Positions 1-11,671 are shown, counted from the stretch's first letter. The stretch is DNA of 64,000 nt from Lactuca virosa (GCA_928212115.1 CAKMRJ010005523.1:96585360-96649359), one strand, 5' to 3'. Notes: a model not told the origin generated them from the letters alone. A program made the numbers and translations.

Positions 1-1570
1 ATGGTTTTAAGATCAGGCGTAAGATCAACCAGGTTCCATACATGGTTATCGTACATGGAATGAATCTCATTGTCCATCACCTCTTTCCATTTTTTTCATC
101 CTCTGGGCTCACCATGGCTTCCTGATAGCTTCACGGCTCATTATCACCTAACATGTTCTCATCCTCTTGATTAATATGGAATCCATAGAACTCTGGTGTG
201 CGACGTTCGTTGTAAGATCTACGAGGTGGTGGTGGAAGTATATCAGATTCGTCAATAGGTTGTTCAACCTCTTATTGTGGTCTAGTGTCAAATTCATGTT
301 CTTCATTGGTTGTTTCTTGAATGTCATCAAGATCAGTGTAGTTTCTTGAGATATCATCTCTTTCTCTCTCTCATGAAAGACTGCCCTACGATTAACAAAG
401 ATCTTGTTCTCGGTAGGCTTGTAAAACAAGTGCCTAAAATAATATTTGGGATAACCAATGAAGTAACACCTTTTTGATTTGGGTCAATTTTTTTGAGCAC
501 TTCTCGATGAACCAAAGCCTCACAACCCCAAACCTTTATTCGTGCTAGAGAAGGACGAGCCCCTTTCCATATTTAGAATGGTGTTTTCTCAACCTTCTTA
601 GTTGGTACAAGGTTTAGAATATAAGCAGTCGTTTCAAGAGCATAACCCCATAAACTTTTTGGAAGTGTAGCACGAGTCATCATAGAACGAACCATGTCTA
701 GCAAGGTTTGATTTCTTATTGTATTGTGGTGTTCTTGGTGGAGCTATTTGTGAGACTATCCCAGAATTTCTAAGATGATCGTAGAATTCATCGCTAAGAT
801 AGTTTCCGTCCTATCAAAACAAAGTATCTTGATTTTTCTTGCCCAGCTGGTTCTCTACTTCTCTTTGGAATTTATTGAATACTTCAAATGTCTCAGACTT
901 ATGTTTAATCAGATAAACATATCCACATCTATTGAAATCATCTGTAAATGTGACAAAATATCTTTCACCATGTCTAGTAATGTGTCCGAATGGACCACAC
1001 ACATTCGAATGGATTATGTCCAAAAAATCTATTTCTCTCTCAACGTTGCCTGTGAAAGGAGACTTAGTCATCTTCCCAAGTAAACAAGATTCTCAATCTT
1101 CATTAAACTCTAAGTTAAATGGTTCCAAAATTCCATCTAATTGGAGCTTGACTATTCTCTTCTTGTTATATGGCCAAAACGACAATCACATAGACATGAT
1201 TTATCCAAAGTAGATGAGCCAACATTCAAGATTAAGTTATCGTTTCTACTTACACCAATCACATATTCATATATGTCATTACAAGGTTTTGCTTTAAAAG
1301 AAAGAGCATTATTTTTGTAAACCAAAATACTAGCATTATTATTATCAAATCCAAATGTAAAAAATAGTCATGACACAATGCATAAAATGAAATGGTGTTT
1401 CTTGTCATGTAAAGCGAATAGCAACAATATTTTAAAACAACTAAAAAACTAGAAGGTAAAGAAAGCTTGTAATCTGCAATCTTGGTAACAACTAATCTGC
1501 TCTTGTTCCCCATGATCAAATCAAGCTCTCCGTACCTTAGCTTCCTACTTCTTCTTAGTCCCTGCACATC
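1..1570 (-). pseudogene. Copia pol remnant (integrase to early RT) of H
   Basis: Decayed copia pol. The minus-strand translation shows the pre-integrase region (1259-1570), the integrase core (814-1071, around IHSNVCGPF and FVTFTDDFNRCGYVYL), the integrase C-terminal and linker region (150-430, around VFHERE) and the start of RT at 1-60. Its closest visible relative is element C in this window. The first catalytic aspartate of the integrase (copia consensus IHxDVCGP) reads asparagine. Several stops and frameshifts break the frame, so no product is expected. Most of RT and all of RNase H lie outside the window. Confidence 0.75.
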
Positions 1571-1576
1571 AGAACA

Positions 1577-1976
1577 CATGTGGGTTAGTGAACTGCTTAT
1601 ATCCACTAGTCAAAGAGATAAGAATGACATCAACAACCAACTCTTGATTGAATGGGAAGGCAATACATTCAAGTTTGTCACAATAGCCTTTCAACTTTAG
1701 AACATGGGTACTTACAGAACCACCCTCATGTTGCTTGCAACCTAGAATTGATTGCATCACCTTGTATCTCTCAGTTCTACTACAGTAGCATCATTAGGAA
1801 GTCCCTCTTCAAGATACTCTCCTAACACATACTCCTTTTTTCTACCTCAAAGTAATCCTCAGGTTACGAATCTGGTCAAGGAAGTTAGGGCCAATGAGCT
1901 TATCTCGCGAGCGGAGAGAAAGTAGTGAGAAGTTTGATGAAGTTTTTGGTGCAGGAGGAGGATGACCATTAGCCAT
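1577..1976 (-). pseudogene. Copia gag remnant of H
   Basis: Begins MANGHPPPAPKTSS at an ATG at 1974-1976 and continues with the copia gag pattern (LIGPNFLDQIRNLRITL). A stop follows near 1845, then a second piece (1569-1760) covers the central gag. At about 1580-1590 the gag sequence jumps straight to the residues after the protease active site (HMCSD), so the CCHC knuckle and the protease D-T/S-G, both present in element C, are missing. This is an internal deletion of roughly 430 bp relative to C. Confidence 0.7.
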
Positions 1977-3320
1977 CTATTTAAGAAACTAGAAGACAAT
2001 TAATTTGATCAATAAATATACTTTTATTATAATTACCCAATACAAATTATTAATCAAAAGGCCAGGATCCCTATTTAGCTTCACAATGTAAAGTGGATTA
2101 GCTGAAAATTACAAAAAATGAAGTTATTTAGGTAGACAAACTATTCTCGATCTCAATATCTATGAGACTCCTAGAAGACGAGATTTATTGTCTTATGTCA
2201 ATAACATGTTAATCTCTTCCAATGCTTATTTGGCAATCATGATTGGATTAGCCGAGGATCATGAATCCAAATGGTGAATCAACCATTCAAAGTTACAATG
2301 TGATTCAGCTCATGTAACGCTTGATAATTGTGATCAACATATACCTTTCTTTGACTATGTTCTTCTTTTTACGACCCGGTAAACTACATACGTTTACATT
2401 AACAAGAACATACCACAAGGCGTAATTTCCATAGGAAGCATAAGATTCACATTGTTAGTATAAAACAAGATTTTGTTTATTACTTATAGAGTTAATACTT
2501 TTAATTTTGCCTAATTTTCCTACCAAAACCTTTCAGTAACTCCACTTCGAAACGCAAGAAGGCGGTGAGGGTGGTGAGAAATGAATGCTACTTAAAAGCC
2601 AACCCCATTAAGAGAAAAAGAGGCCTACCTTAAACCTTCCTAATAGCAATCAAAATGGATGAGCCTAGTCATGGTTAGACTAACAATGCACATTTAAGAA
2701 ACATGAGAGGATGCAATGTTTATAAGTTTAATGTGATACATATAAATACGATTTTACAATATATACACATTTTGATATATCTTTTAATTCAACTGATTAA
2801 AAGTCAACAATTAAATTTTATCATAATCTTTTGACTTTTAATTAATCTTATAATTAAATAAAATATACTTTATCTTTTAACATAAAGGCTAGTTTGTATG
2901 TGTTTAAAATAGAAAAGGATGAGCAACCAAAAATAAAAATGAATTTCGAAAATTCTGGAGCTTCAGGTTCCACGACGTGGGGAATGAACAACCACATCGT
3001 ACCATACAGAACACGCACAATATTTATTAAATTATTATTTTATTTCTCAGCAGCTTGCCACGACATGTCCTAGAAACGACCACGACATGGCGACGTAGAC
3101 AATCGCGATCCAGACCGATCCCACTACGTCACAGAGGACCAGCCACAATGTGATGAAGAGGTAGAATGACCAATACATCATTTCTAAGCATAAACAGATT
3201 CGATGTCAACCTGGATAATTTCTATACTTTTAAAATGATTTAAAACAGATACCCTACACATATAAACCCTACATACTTGTCAAGACAAAGTCTACGTGCA
3301 ATAGATTTGAGTTAACCTAC
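1977..3320 (-). other. 5' leader of H, non-coding
   Basis: About 1.3 kb between primer site and gag with no open frame. It is AT-rich with a GC-rich patch at 2965-3160 that repeats CCACGACGTGG-like palindromic words (2972, 3059, 3084). The same word recurs in the LTR of H near 3648 and 3672. Confidence 0.6.
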
Positions 3321-3332
3321 GCTCTGATACCA
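3321..3332 (-). other. Primer binding site of H (tRNA-iMet)
   Basis: GCTCTGATACCA on the plus strand is TGGTATCAGAGC on the element strand, complementary to the 3' end of initiator methionine tRNA. It lies one base inside the 5' LTR, as usual for copia elements. Confidence 0.9.
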
Positions 3333-3333
3333 T

Positions 3334-4044
3334 TGATGAGTTTCAAGACTCATAAAGATCAACAATTGGGCAACTGAAGCGTACACAATTCTGATCAAAT
3401 ACTCAAAACCAGATAGATCTAACTCAACTAATCTATGCAACTTTTATAGGACACACAAAGTAGGAGAAAGACACCTTTGATTTTTTTTTTGTAGGCTTCT
3501 TCTTTTGACAAGCTAGTTGATTAGACTAGAGAACCCAATGTAGAGTTCCTCTTCTGTAATCACACCTAAGAATCAAAACACTAACAAATCCAAACCACCT
3601 TTGAACTTCCACCCTAAGCAGATCTGTGAAAAATGAATATGTGTATCGCCACGTCGTGGGAGTTCGATGTCCATGTCGTGGGAACTAGATTTCCTGTGTT
3701 TCAAGGTATTTGAGGGTTCCGAGATTTTGTGACTGAAAGGGATATTTCACACACTAAATCCGGATTTGGAGCCCTCAATTTATAGCGAGATGATTTGAAA
3801 CCATATAGATAATTACCAAATCTACTTATAATTATCTAATGATTTCAAATCATTCTGAAATATTCCATATTCCTTTATTTACTATTAATTAATCAAAATA
3901 TTAATTAATTAACAAAATAAGTCCCTCGAATAAATACCTTTTCACATATGCTTTATTTTGTTCTTGTTTGTAACACAAAATGACATTGTTATTTATAGTA
4001 ATATTATCAGGCTTTGTTATGGTTATGGGCACTAATAGCCATCA
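3334..4044 (-). repeat. 5' LTR of H
   Basis: Begins TGATGAG next to the primer site. The right end is set at CCATCA (4039-4044) because TGATG/CATCA form an inverted repeat and because the sequence after it is homologous to another element's 3' domain. A minus-strand TATA box is at 3778-3785. The end is inferred, since the second LTR is outside the window. Confidence 0.65.
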
Positions 4045-4412
4045 ACGATATCTATGTCCCCTCAATGATTTGGTGCTGACATCTGAAGTGCTTGGCTGAG
4101 CCCTGACTAAATTAGTGTTTTCGATTTAGAAGTCAGATGTGATCGTCAGGAAAATCGTTAATCGGGAAACAAAAATTTGAACGTTGAGATTGACCCTTAT
4201 CCATGTCTCATGTCCATAGAGAGATCTAGAACAAATGAATCATTGATCACTTATCTAAGGACTAAATTTTGATTCATATCAGAGTTTAGCAGTTGCGTTG
4301 GATGACTACTTTCTACTGATTGTTAGTGAAATATTTGATCTTAAAAGTTAATGACTAGTCCAAGTAGGAAACTGTTAGAAATAATGTCCAAGGTCATTAA
4401 CTAATTTAGTAA

Positions 4413-4830
4413 TATTTTTAAGAGTAAATTACACGAATGGTCCCTATGGTTTAGGGTGATTTGCGCATTTGGTCCCTAACTTATTTTTTTAACTCAAAAG
4501 GTCCTTATTGTTTGTTTTTGTTACGTGCTTGGTCCCAAGCTTACCTAAAAAGACTATGTTACCCTTGATTTTTTAATTTATTTAAATAAACACACCCCCA
4601 ACCCTACCCCCTCACCTTACCTTACCTACCCCACCATTTTTCCCTATTTAAATAATAGTATTTTTAGGTAAGACAGGGACCAAACGCGTAACAAAAACAA
4701 ACAGTAGGGACCAAGCGCACAACAAAAACAAACAGTAGGGACCTTCTGAGTTAAAAAATTAAGTTAGGGACCAAGTGCGCAAATTACCCCAAACCATAGG
4801 GACCCTTCGTGTAATTTACTCTATTTTTAA
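4413..4830. mobile_element. MULE-type fold-back MITE with 9-bp TSD
   Basis: A 400-bp element (4422-4821) bounded by GAGTAAATTACACGAA and TTCGTGTAATTTACTC. The arms (about 4422-4550 and 4658-4821) are inverted copies of each other, giving a long hairpin. The right arm contains a tandem duplication of about 30 bp (ACAAAAACAAACAGTAGGGA twice). It is flanked by perfect 9-bp duplications TATTTTTAA at 4413-4421 and 4822-4830. Nine-base duplications and long terminal inverted repeats are the Mutator-like hallmark. It has no coding capacity and must have moved with a transposase from elsewhere. Confidence 0.85.
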
Positions 4831-5126
4831 TAATAGCAGGATCCTTTTGGGTTGGCCTCATAACCCAAATAACAATAAGGAAATGGAGAAAACTAAGTAA
4901 TTAATAAATTATTTAGAAATTATTTTGGTAATTAATTAAATAATTTTAAATAATTAAAGAGATTGAATATTAATTAATTCCTATAGATTAATTGGAATAT
5001 TCCAGAAGCTCCTGGAAAGCTAGCAGGGGACGGTTTTGAAGAATCCCTAATAGGGATAAGGCAGAACTTGAATCATATAAGAATTATCCTGAAGAGTTTG
5101 AATCTCTTAAAAATTTATTTGTTGCC

Positions 5127-5134
5127 TATAAATA
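5127..5134 (+). promoter_or_regulatory. TATA box in LTR J
   Basis: TATAAATA followed by a pyrimidine-rich stretch (5170-5235), the usual layout of an LTR promoter. Its position about 400 bp from the LTR end matches elements D and B. Confidence 0.55.
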
Positions 5135-5529
5135 GACTACTAGGGGTCAAACCCTAACTGTTGATTCTCTTTCATATTTTCGTCAAACTTTCTTCCTCTC
5201 TCCTAAAAGTCGAAAATCATAACCTCTCTCCCAGGGATGGTGATTTTCGATTAAGCCTTTCCAAAGGGTTTTCCTTGATTTCTTTTGGTGTTTGGGTCTG
5301 ACTATATTAGATGGATTCTACTTTGGGTCCTTCATCTACTACAATTTCTAGCATTCACAAGGTCCCAATCAAAGAAAAAACAAGAGGTTATTATTCTTAT
5401 CTTTTTATTTTGAAAGTTCGTTGTTATAATTAGTAAAAATTAGATCTTAGGGTGCATGTACACCTAGGTAAATCTTTGATTATTTCTACTACCTTTAGAT
5501 AATGTATTGATGCTAATAAAAACACAACA

Positions 5530-5847
5530 GTGATTCACTATGCTCGTTGTAGCTTATCCTTTTGTTGTTGTGTGCCTATTAGGTTTAGGTATATTGGGTA
5601 GAAAGATGTGAATTTGGTAGCCCGGCTCAGATCATCGTGTCAATAATACATACGATCGTTTTGGTAACTAATTGTACTGGATTATTAATACAAATGTACA
5701 CTAGATATACTAGATATACTTTAATTTTAGGTTTTTGCTTATGTTTAGTTTTAGGATTGTATGATGTTTATCATGTCGAGACTCATATGCAGGTTTAGTT
5801 TCTAGTGTTGAATCAACTTAACTTCATATTTTTTAGTTCTAATGGCA
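5530..5847. other. Unassigned flank
   Basis: About 320 bp between LTR J and the LINE. I see no ORF, repeat border or gene here. Together with 9169-9217 and 47541-47651 it is the only sequence not clearly inside a mobile element. Confidence 0.4.
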
Positions 5848-7259
5848 GACGGTGGTGGTCGTGTTTTTTTTAGAACAACAAGATTTTATAAAAAGATCGG
5901 ACTAGCAAGAAACTACTCGGGAAACAAGAAAAAACATTACATAATAGCAATACTCGGGTTTTGAATCCACCCCACCCAATTGATGTCTTTCTTACATCTA
6001 GAATTACGCAAAAAATAAGACTTAGAAACAACATTATCAAAAACACGAGCTGCCTTCGGTTTTGAAACACCAAACATGCGAGAATTTCTAAACTCCCATA
6101 TGAACCACCACGTCACATAGAAAACACCTTCTAGAATGTTTTGTGAAACAGATGATAAACACAAATCTTTTAGCTAAACCAACCAATTCTCATAGGAAGA
6201 GAAATTGGGCACCGATAAACCCCACCACCAACTCACTTGAAACACAATATTGGAGGAGAACTGTAACGCCCGTGTTTCTGGGCTAAGAATTAATGATGAT
6301 GTAATAGTCTAGGTCAACCATTGTAACTCGTTTTGAAGTAATACATATGAATTATTTGAGTATTATGTGAATTATGTGAATTTATGTGCTTTATACTTAA
6401 TTATGATGATATAATAAATTAAGAATGAAAATAAGCGGCAAAAATAGAATTTTAGATAAGCCCGATATCAATGAAGAAAGTTGTAGTGGTCGTGACAAGG
6501 ATTTCGGAGATATAAAGAACGCCGAAATCCGAGTTATAACGAAGAAGTTATGACCTGTCGAAGTTTCGCGACAGAACTGGCACGACACTGAGTGACGTAA
6601 ATAGTGAATTTACGATAGAGGACTTTTTAGCCTTAGCGATCTAAACAAAAGTTGTAGTGTTCGTTAAACCGAGAGCGTGCATAAAAAGAACGCCCGAATC
6701 TGACTTCGTATGAAGAAATTATGATTTTCCTGAGTTCCAGCTTAGCAGTATGCAGCTCGGAGTTTGAATATTAGACCGAGCGATTTCTAGCTGACACAAC
6801 CTAAATGAGAATCGAAGATCTCGTTAATAGTAGTGCAACGGTAAAAAGACAGTCAAAACGAACGTCGGATAAAGAAGTTATGAATTTTTAACGGACTTTC
6901 GTGTCCGACCTGTTAAAAATATAACTTTAAATATAGAGTCAAAATTAGCCGCTGGAGTCTAAACGAAAGTTGTGGAGTACGGTCTCTCCTACGCGTGAAT
7001 ATAAAGAACGTCAAAAACGGAGCTCGTATGCGAAAGTTACGAATTTTCGAAGTCAAGAATGAAATTTGCGAGGATGATGCGAAGGTACGCCCCGCGTAGA
7101 AAAATTACGCCTAGCGGTCTCACAACATATGGTCCGAAGATGCCCACGTCGCCCCAGCCGAACCTCGCCATCTGTCCCTTTGCATGTGGAGCGTTGGCTC
7201 GTACGCGAAACGTAGTGAGTACGCTCGGAGTACGCCCAACGTAGACCGAGGCCAGCTCC

Positions 7260-7267
7260 TATAAATA
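7260..7267 (+). promoter_or_regulatory. TATA box in solo LTR X
   Basis: TATAAATA followed by a CT-rich tract (7305-7345, CTCTCTCT), a common plant LTR core promoter layout. It is intact by eye and could still start transcription rightward. Confidence 0.55.
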
Positions 7268-7607
7268 GGATGTGAGGGCTAGCCAAAAACTCACACCTCC
7301 CACTTCTTCTTTCTCTCTCTACTCTCTCTCTCTCTCTCTCTAACTTCCCCAAACCCCCCAAAGCCTAGGGTACCTCCCTAGCACTAGAAGAAATCCCTGG
7401 AGCGCCCGAAGGCTCCAAGAAAAAGAGTTTTTCGGTTCAGAAACTCTGCCCCCGCAGAGTCCGGTTTTCAAGCAAACCTCCCGGTTTCATCACAGAAGAT
7501 CATTTTAAGAAGCGAAATGTTGTTCGAATCATCACCTTATTAGGTGAGTTCATGGTCACTATCATCTTACACATAAATATAAAGTATTTTATATAAATTA
7601 CATGCTA

Positions 7608-7608
<1 letters not shown>

Positions 7609-7678
<70 letters not shown>
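7609..7678. repeat. (GT)n-(TA)n microsatellite in X
   Basis: A short GT run followed by about 29 TA units. A frame across it encodes only alternating Tyr and Ile and is not a gene. Confidence 0.95.
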
Positions 7679-7680
<2 letters not shown>

Positions 7681-7699
7681 CCTGTCTACCTGAGATGTA

Positions 7700-8135
7700 T
7701 GCTGGATGAAGATCTATACTTCTTTCTTCTCAGATCTGAACTTTATCTTTCAGATCTAAACTTTTCTTTCAGATCTGAAACTTTTCCCTTCAGATCTAAA
7801 CCTTCTCACTTCAGATCTAAACTGTATACATGTATTTTGTACTTGAGATCTGTGTTGGATGAAAGATCTAAACTTCTTTCTTTTCAGATCTGAACTTTTT
7901 CTTCAGATCTAGACTGTATTTGTATTTTATGCTGGATGAAAGATTTAAACTTTATTTTTCAGATCTAAACTTTATCTTCAGATCTGAACCGTATATGTAT
8001 TTTCTTTACAGATCTAAACTTTTTCTTCAGATTTGAAACATATATGTATTTTCTTTACTGATCTAAACTTTTTCTTCAGATCTGAAACGTATATGTATTC
8101 TCTTTACAGATCTAAACCTTTTATTCATATCTGAA
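7700..8135. repeat. CAGATCTAAACTTT-type irregular tandem repeat
   Basis: About 20 spaced copies of CAGATCT(A/G)AACTTT-like units with variable spacers. Some group into longer units of about 60 bp containing GTATATGTATTTTCTTTACA (7985-8110). No coding meaning is seen. Confidence 0.85.
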
Positions 8136-10890
8136 CTGTATATGTATTTTATATCTACGAATATGTTGGGTAGAACATGGGTAGATGAAATAAGTTGATG
8201 TGTGATGAAAAAATGAGTTGGAGGATGAGATGAAAAAGTGATATAGATCATGAGATGAGGGTGAGGGGAGAAAAATGAGAGAAACCTTTACCCAAACGAT
8301 GGCCCCGTCATCTAGCAGAGTATGGATGACAACCATGGACTATTCTAGACAGACTGTGGAACACTAGCAGGCTCGCTACCTGTAGGTGTTGTGAACGATA
8401 TGTTCACCTGGTGTACTCTAAAAACCCATTGACATGTATTCCAGGTGGACTCTCGCAAATAATATTGTCGATAAATGAGAGCTATGGACTTAGCACCCAT
8501 TGGATGAACCCTGACAGCTATGGATTTAGTTCTTGTTGTATAAACCCTAGCGACGATGGACTTCGTGCCTATTCCTTAGGAAAACCCTTAGTAATGAGTG
8601 ATAGATGATTCTTAGGGTAGATCCTTAGTAATTAAAGAAGATAATGGGGATGGGTAGTTGGGTTAATTTTTTGATGATAAAACATAATAAATTTATTATT
8701 GTGGGTTGAAAACCCTATGTACTCACCAGGTTTCCCAACCTGACCCACTCAGTTTATATGTATCACATGTGTCGATATAAAGCTACACTACACTGAGGGA
8801 TTAAAGAGATGTATATCACTAGTGTAAATGAATGTAAGTTCTGTTTATGCTTATGTTTCTGTATTGATGTTGACATTCCAAGGTTTTAAAAAGAATAAAA
8901 TACATTTCTTCGGAAATGCTTTGATAACATATTTATCATTTTTTTTCTGGGAATAAAATTCCGCAACACTTTTCTTTAAAAGTATACTCTGATTTTTAAA
9001 AATGACCCATAAACAAATCGGTCTTTTCTGGCCGTGAAAATGGGGATGTCACAAGAACACACACTCAAAAAAGTGATGAGACTAAGACTCAAGAGAATCT
9101 TCACAGATAGGGCATAATAAAGAGGGAAAGTCTAACTTTTCATGTCTAGGATGACGGTGGTGGTCATGTTAGAGGAGAAGTATGGTGAAGGAGGATGAAA
9201 TGAAGGGAGGGTGGAGGTGTAACACCTTGCTTCGAGTCGCTTCATAATTCGGGACCGTGACCCAAATATCAAGTATCATAAAGCTTCATACTTTGGGGAA
9301 AGAGAGGTTTATATCTATTTGGATGTGGGTAATGTAGATTATGCGATCCAAGAGTTCGGTTTGTGCTTTGGAGTCAGAGGGTAAAATGGGAAAAGTAGTG
9401 TTTCAGACTTCTTTTATGAATTAAAGGATTTTAGTTTGATGTGTTTTAAGTCAAAAGTAATTAGAAAGGGTTGTAGAGCTCCTCAATACCTTTCCGTGGA
9501 TATAAAGATCGTCGAAAACAGAGTTGGAACGAAGAAGTTATGACCGTTAGAAGTTAGGAAGGTTTTGGGCTTAGTTTATTATGCTCGGATTACTTGGCAT
9601 CCATGGTACACTGGGCATACCATGAGTACGTTGGGTGTACGTGATCATAACCTAAACCGTATTTTCGTGTTTTGAGCCCTATTTAAGCTCGTTAACTTCT
9701 CCAAACCCATTCCATTCTCAGTCTCCACATCTCCAACACCCTCCCTTGAAACCCTAACCCTAGTTTGAGCCTTGTGAGAAAAAGAAGCTGCTATTGAGTG
9801 CTTTGGAATGTTCTTGGTGCATCTTGGAGAAGAAAGAGCTCATTATATAAGTGTTGGTTGCATTGAAGCCTGTAGATCCAGGCCTTGTTCATCTTGATCT
9901 AGCTTTTGGAGGTATAAAGTTTTAATCTTGATGGCGCATTTGTTAGATCTAGCTAGTCTTGGGTGTTATGAGCTTTTGGTCAATTTAGTGCATAAACTTT
10001 AGATCTTGAAAGTTTATGACCTTTTTATGGATAAAGTTGGAAAATTAATCCATTTAAACATCATATGGATTCAGATCTAAAGGTTTGAGACTTGGACTTA
10101 AAGGATTAGGTTGAAAAAGATGCACTCGGGGTCCCTTTGAGACTTAGAGACTAGATCTTGGTTGTTTGGACCATTCTAATGGATAAATTTGGAAACATTA
10201 TCCATCATGGAGTTATTAGGAACTATAAAAATGTAATCTTGGACCTTAGTTTCCTTCCATGCATGAACTAGGATGTCTTAAAGAGTTAAGAATATAAGTC
10301 TTTTGGTATTGAGCACTTAATAGTCATGCAAAATCATAAAGTTGGAAACTTTATGATTAAGAACATCATTTGAGGGCTAGATCTGGATTTTAGACGAAAG
10401 AGCTTAAGGATTAAGCTCTTGATAGGAATAAAGGGTGGAAGCCGCATACGTTGGGCGTACCAAAGGGTACGCTACGTGTACGTGGTAAGCCCCTCGACTC
10501 TGGTAAAACACATAGTACGTCCCGCATATCTGTTGAGTACGCCTAACATACTCACCGAGTTGACTTTGTCTTGACTTTGACTAGGAGTTTGACTAAGTTT
10601 GACCTAGGGATATTTTAGGTATTTTGATTATAAGTTAAGTTTGGTCATGTTCCAATGAATAGGTGATAGGTAGAGCTGATACACAGAGCATTGTCCTGTT
10701 CAATTATCTTTTAGATCTAGAGGTGAGTCTCCTCACTATATTAAGGGGGTCGAAGGCATCAATGCCAACCCATAGGATTATGTTATATAGGAAGACCAGG
10801 TGGTGGAACCTGGCAATTTCATGAAAGACCTGGATATGGCTCCCGACAAGTTATATGCAAGACTAGGGTTTGGACCTTGGCAGTTATATG

Positions 10891-11671
10891 TGATGGGTTT
10901 GAGCCATAAGAACTTTCCTATGTACACATGCAAACCCTAATGCTTGGATCTAGGTTTCTCTAATTGAACATGCAATGTATCCAAGACTTACAATCCTAGA
11001 TCTAGAGAATACAATTGAAACATAACACATGAAATCAGATCTAGATGAATACCTTAAGTTGCTTGCTTTAATCTTCTTGTTCTTGGAGCTTAGAGTCACA
11101 ATTGTCACTCCTCTAATGGCTTACAAACACCAACTAGCAAGAGGTTGATTTGGAGAGAGAGGAGAGGTGTAGAAATCGGCTCTAGGGTTCCCAAGGAAGC
11201 AAGGTGGTCGATTTCTCCAACCCATGGGGTCTATTTATACTATGAGCTACTAGGGTTACATCCTTAACCCTAATTGAATAACTTAGGCCTTAAGCAATCC
11301 AAGGATCCTTCTAGAGTAAGGCTTGGACGAATTCAAGGAGCCCATACTCCTTAATTTCGGCCACCCCTAATTCTATAAGGATTCATAGCCCAAAAACACA
11401 ACTATCACACAATTGACAGTTTAAGCCCCTTTATTCAATTAACCTCTTTTAGTCGTCAAATTAATTTTAATTAATTTATTACTACTATTAATTAAATAAT
11501 ATTATTATTCATTTAATATATTATTCTCATAATATATTAATATAATAATATCTCTTCTCTCTTTATAAATCACCGTGTCAAGTTGCTGTGGTGAAGGCAA
11601 CCCAAAAGGACCATGCACAATCGGGTCAAGTACTTACCAAATATAGTTACGGATTAGACACTAATCCAATA
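10891..11671 (-). repeat. 3' LTR of C (left copy)
   Basis: Full-length, 781 bp, from TGATGGG to CCAATA. Its outer end shares the block around AATCGGGTCAAGTACTTACC with the LTRs of B and D, showing common descent of the three families. Confidence 0.85.

Larger units (their letters stand above)
1..4044 (-). mobile_element. Copia element H, 3' end outside window
   Basis: Ty1/copia element on the minus strand, with its 3' part (rest of RT, RNase H, 3' LTR) beyond position 1. In order from the right it shows a 5' LTR (3334-4044), a tRNA-iMet primer site (3321-3332), a leader, a decayed gag (ATG at 1974-1976) and integrase to early RT. It inserted into copia J: the bases after its LTR (from 4045) continue J's 3' domain. 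A candidate TSD is ACGAT at 4045-4049, but the other copy is outside the window. No long frame survives. Confidence 0.8.
4045..5529 (+). mobile_element. Copia element J, 3' fragment with 3' LTR
   Basis: Plus-strand copia remnant. Bases 4045-4373 match the reverse complement of the region just inside the 3' LTRs of C, D and B (shared GATATC and the block matching their CATCGAGGGGCCC), ending in a decayed polypurine tract, CCAAGTAGGAAAC. The 3' LTR follows at 4374. Everything upstream was displaced by the insertion of H. No coding sequence is left. Confidence 0.65.
4374..5529 (+). repeat. 3' LTR of J (interrupted by a MITE)
   Basis: Starts TGTTAGAAATAATG directly after the polypurine tract. 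It contains a TATA box at 5127-5134 and a GCATGTACACC string near 5452 that also sits close to the LTR end in D. I place the end at ACACAACA (5529), giving about 750 bp once the 409-bp MITE plus duplication is removed. The right end is uncertain. Confidence 0.5.
6262..9053 (+). repeat. Solo LTR X, gypsy-type, inside the LINE
   Basis: Starts TGTAACGCCCG, ends GGGGATGTCACA and is flanked by the perfect 5-bp duplication AGAAC (6257-6261 and 9054-9058). There is no primer site, internal domain or second LTR, so it is a solo LTR left by LTR-LTR recombination. Its start resembles the TGTAACACC start of gypsy elements A and F, but the bodies differ. It carries a plus-strand promoter, GTACGC-type palindromic words (7085-7245), a TA microsatellite and an AGATCT-rich repeat. 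Confidence 0.85.
5937..9140 (-). pseudogene. LINE RT zinc-binding C-terminus (zf-RVT type), interrupted
   Basis: Read on the minus strand from about 9140 leftward, then across the solo LTR insertion to 6261-5937, the frame shows the pattern typical of the C-terminal zinc-binding region of plant LINE reverse transcriptases: CPIC, then HHFFEC about 12 residues on, then a WWWGL motif, then TWWFIWEFRNSRMFG and the ending KDINWVGWIQNP. Stops occur (one after CEDSLES, one after ENWLV). The 2.79-kb LTR insertion falls right after the HHFFEC motif. Non-functional. Confidence 0.8.
5848..9168 (-). mobile_element. 5'-truncated LINE, split by solo LTR X
   Basis: A non-LTR retrotransposon tail. The plus strand shows a target duplication (5848-5863), a T run (5864-5871) that is the poly(A) tail, LINE body (5872-6261), the inserted solo LTR X, the rest of the body (9059-9152) and the second duplication copy (9153-9168). 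The 16-bp duplications GACGGTGGTGGTCGTG and GACGGTGGTGGTCATG differ at one base. The LINE body is only about 480 bp, so it was 5'-truncated at insertion, as is typical for plant L1-type elements. Confidence 0.85.

Noticed and set aside
3321..3332. tRNA gene hint from TGGTATCAGAGC strings (also at 17961, 25618, 26625, 43672, 49672)
   Set aside because: These are primer binding sites complementary to tRNA 3' ends, each placed next to an LTR. No cloverleaf is present.
5127..5134. Promoter of a host gene
   Set aside because: The TATA box lies in LTR J, with no ORF or splice pattern of a host gene downstream.
5841..5863. ATGGCAGACGGTGGTGG as a possible gene start
   Set aside because: It overlaps the LINE target duplication. 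In the rebuilt pre-insertion sequence the frame ends after a few codons.
7609..7893. ORF with a Tyr-Ile repeat
   Set aside because: Translation of the TA microsatellite and the AGATCT repeat in solo LTR X.
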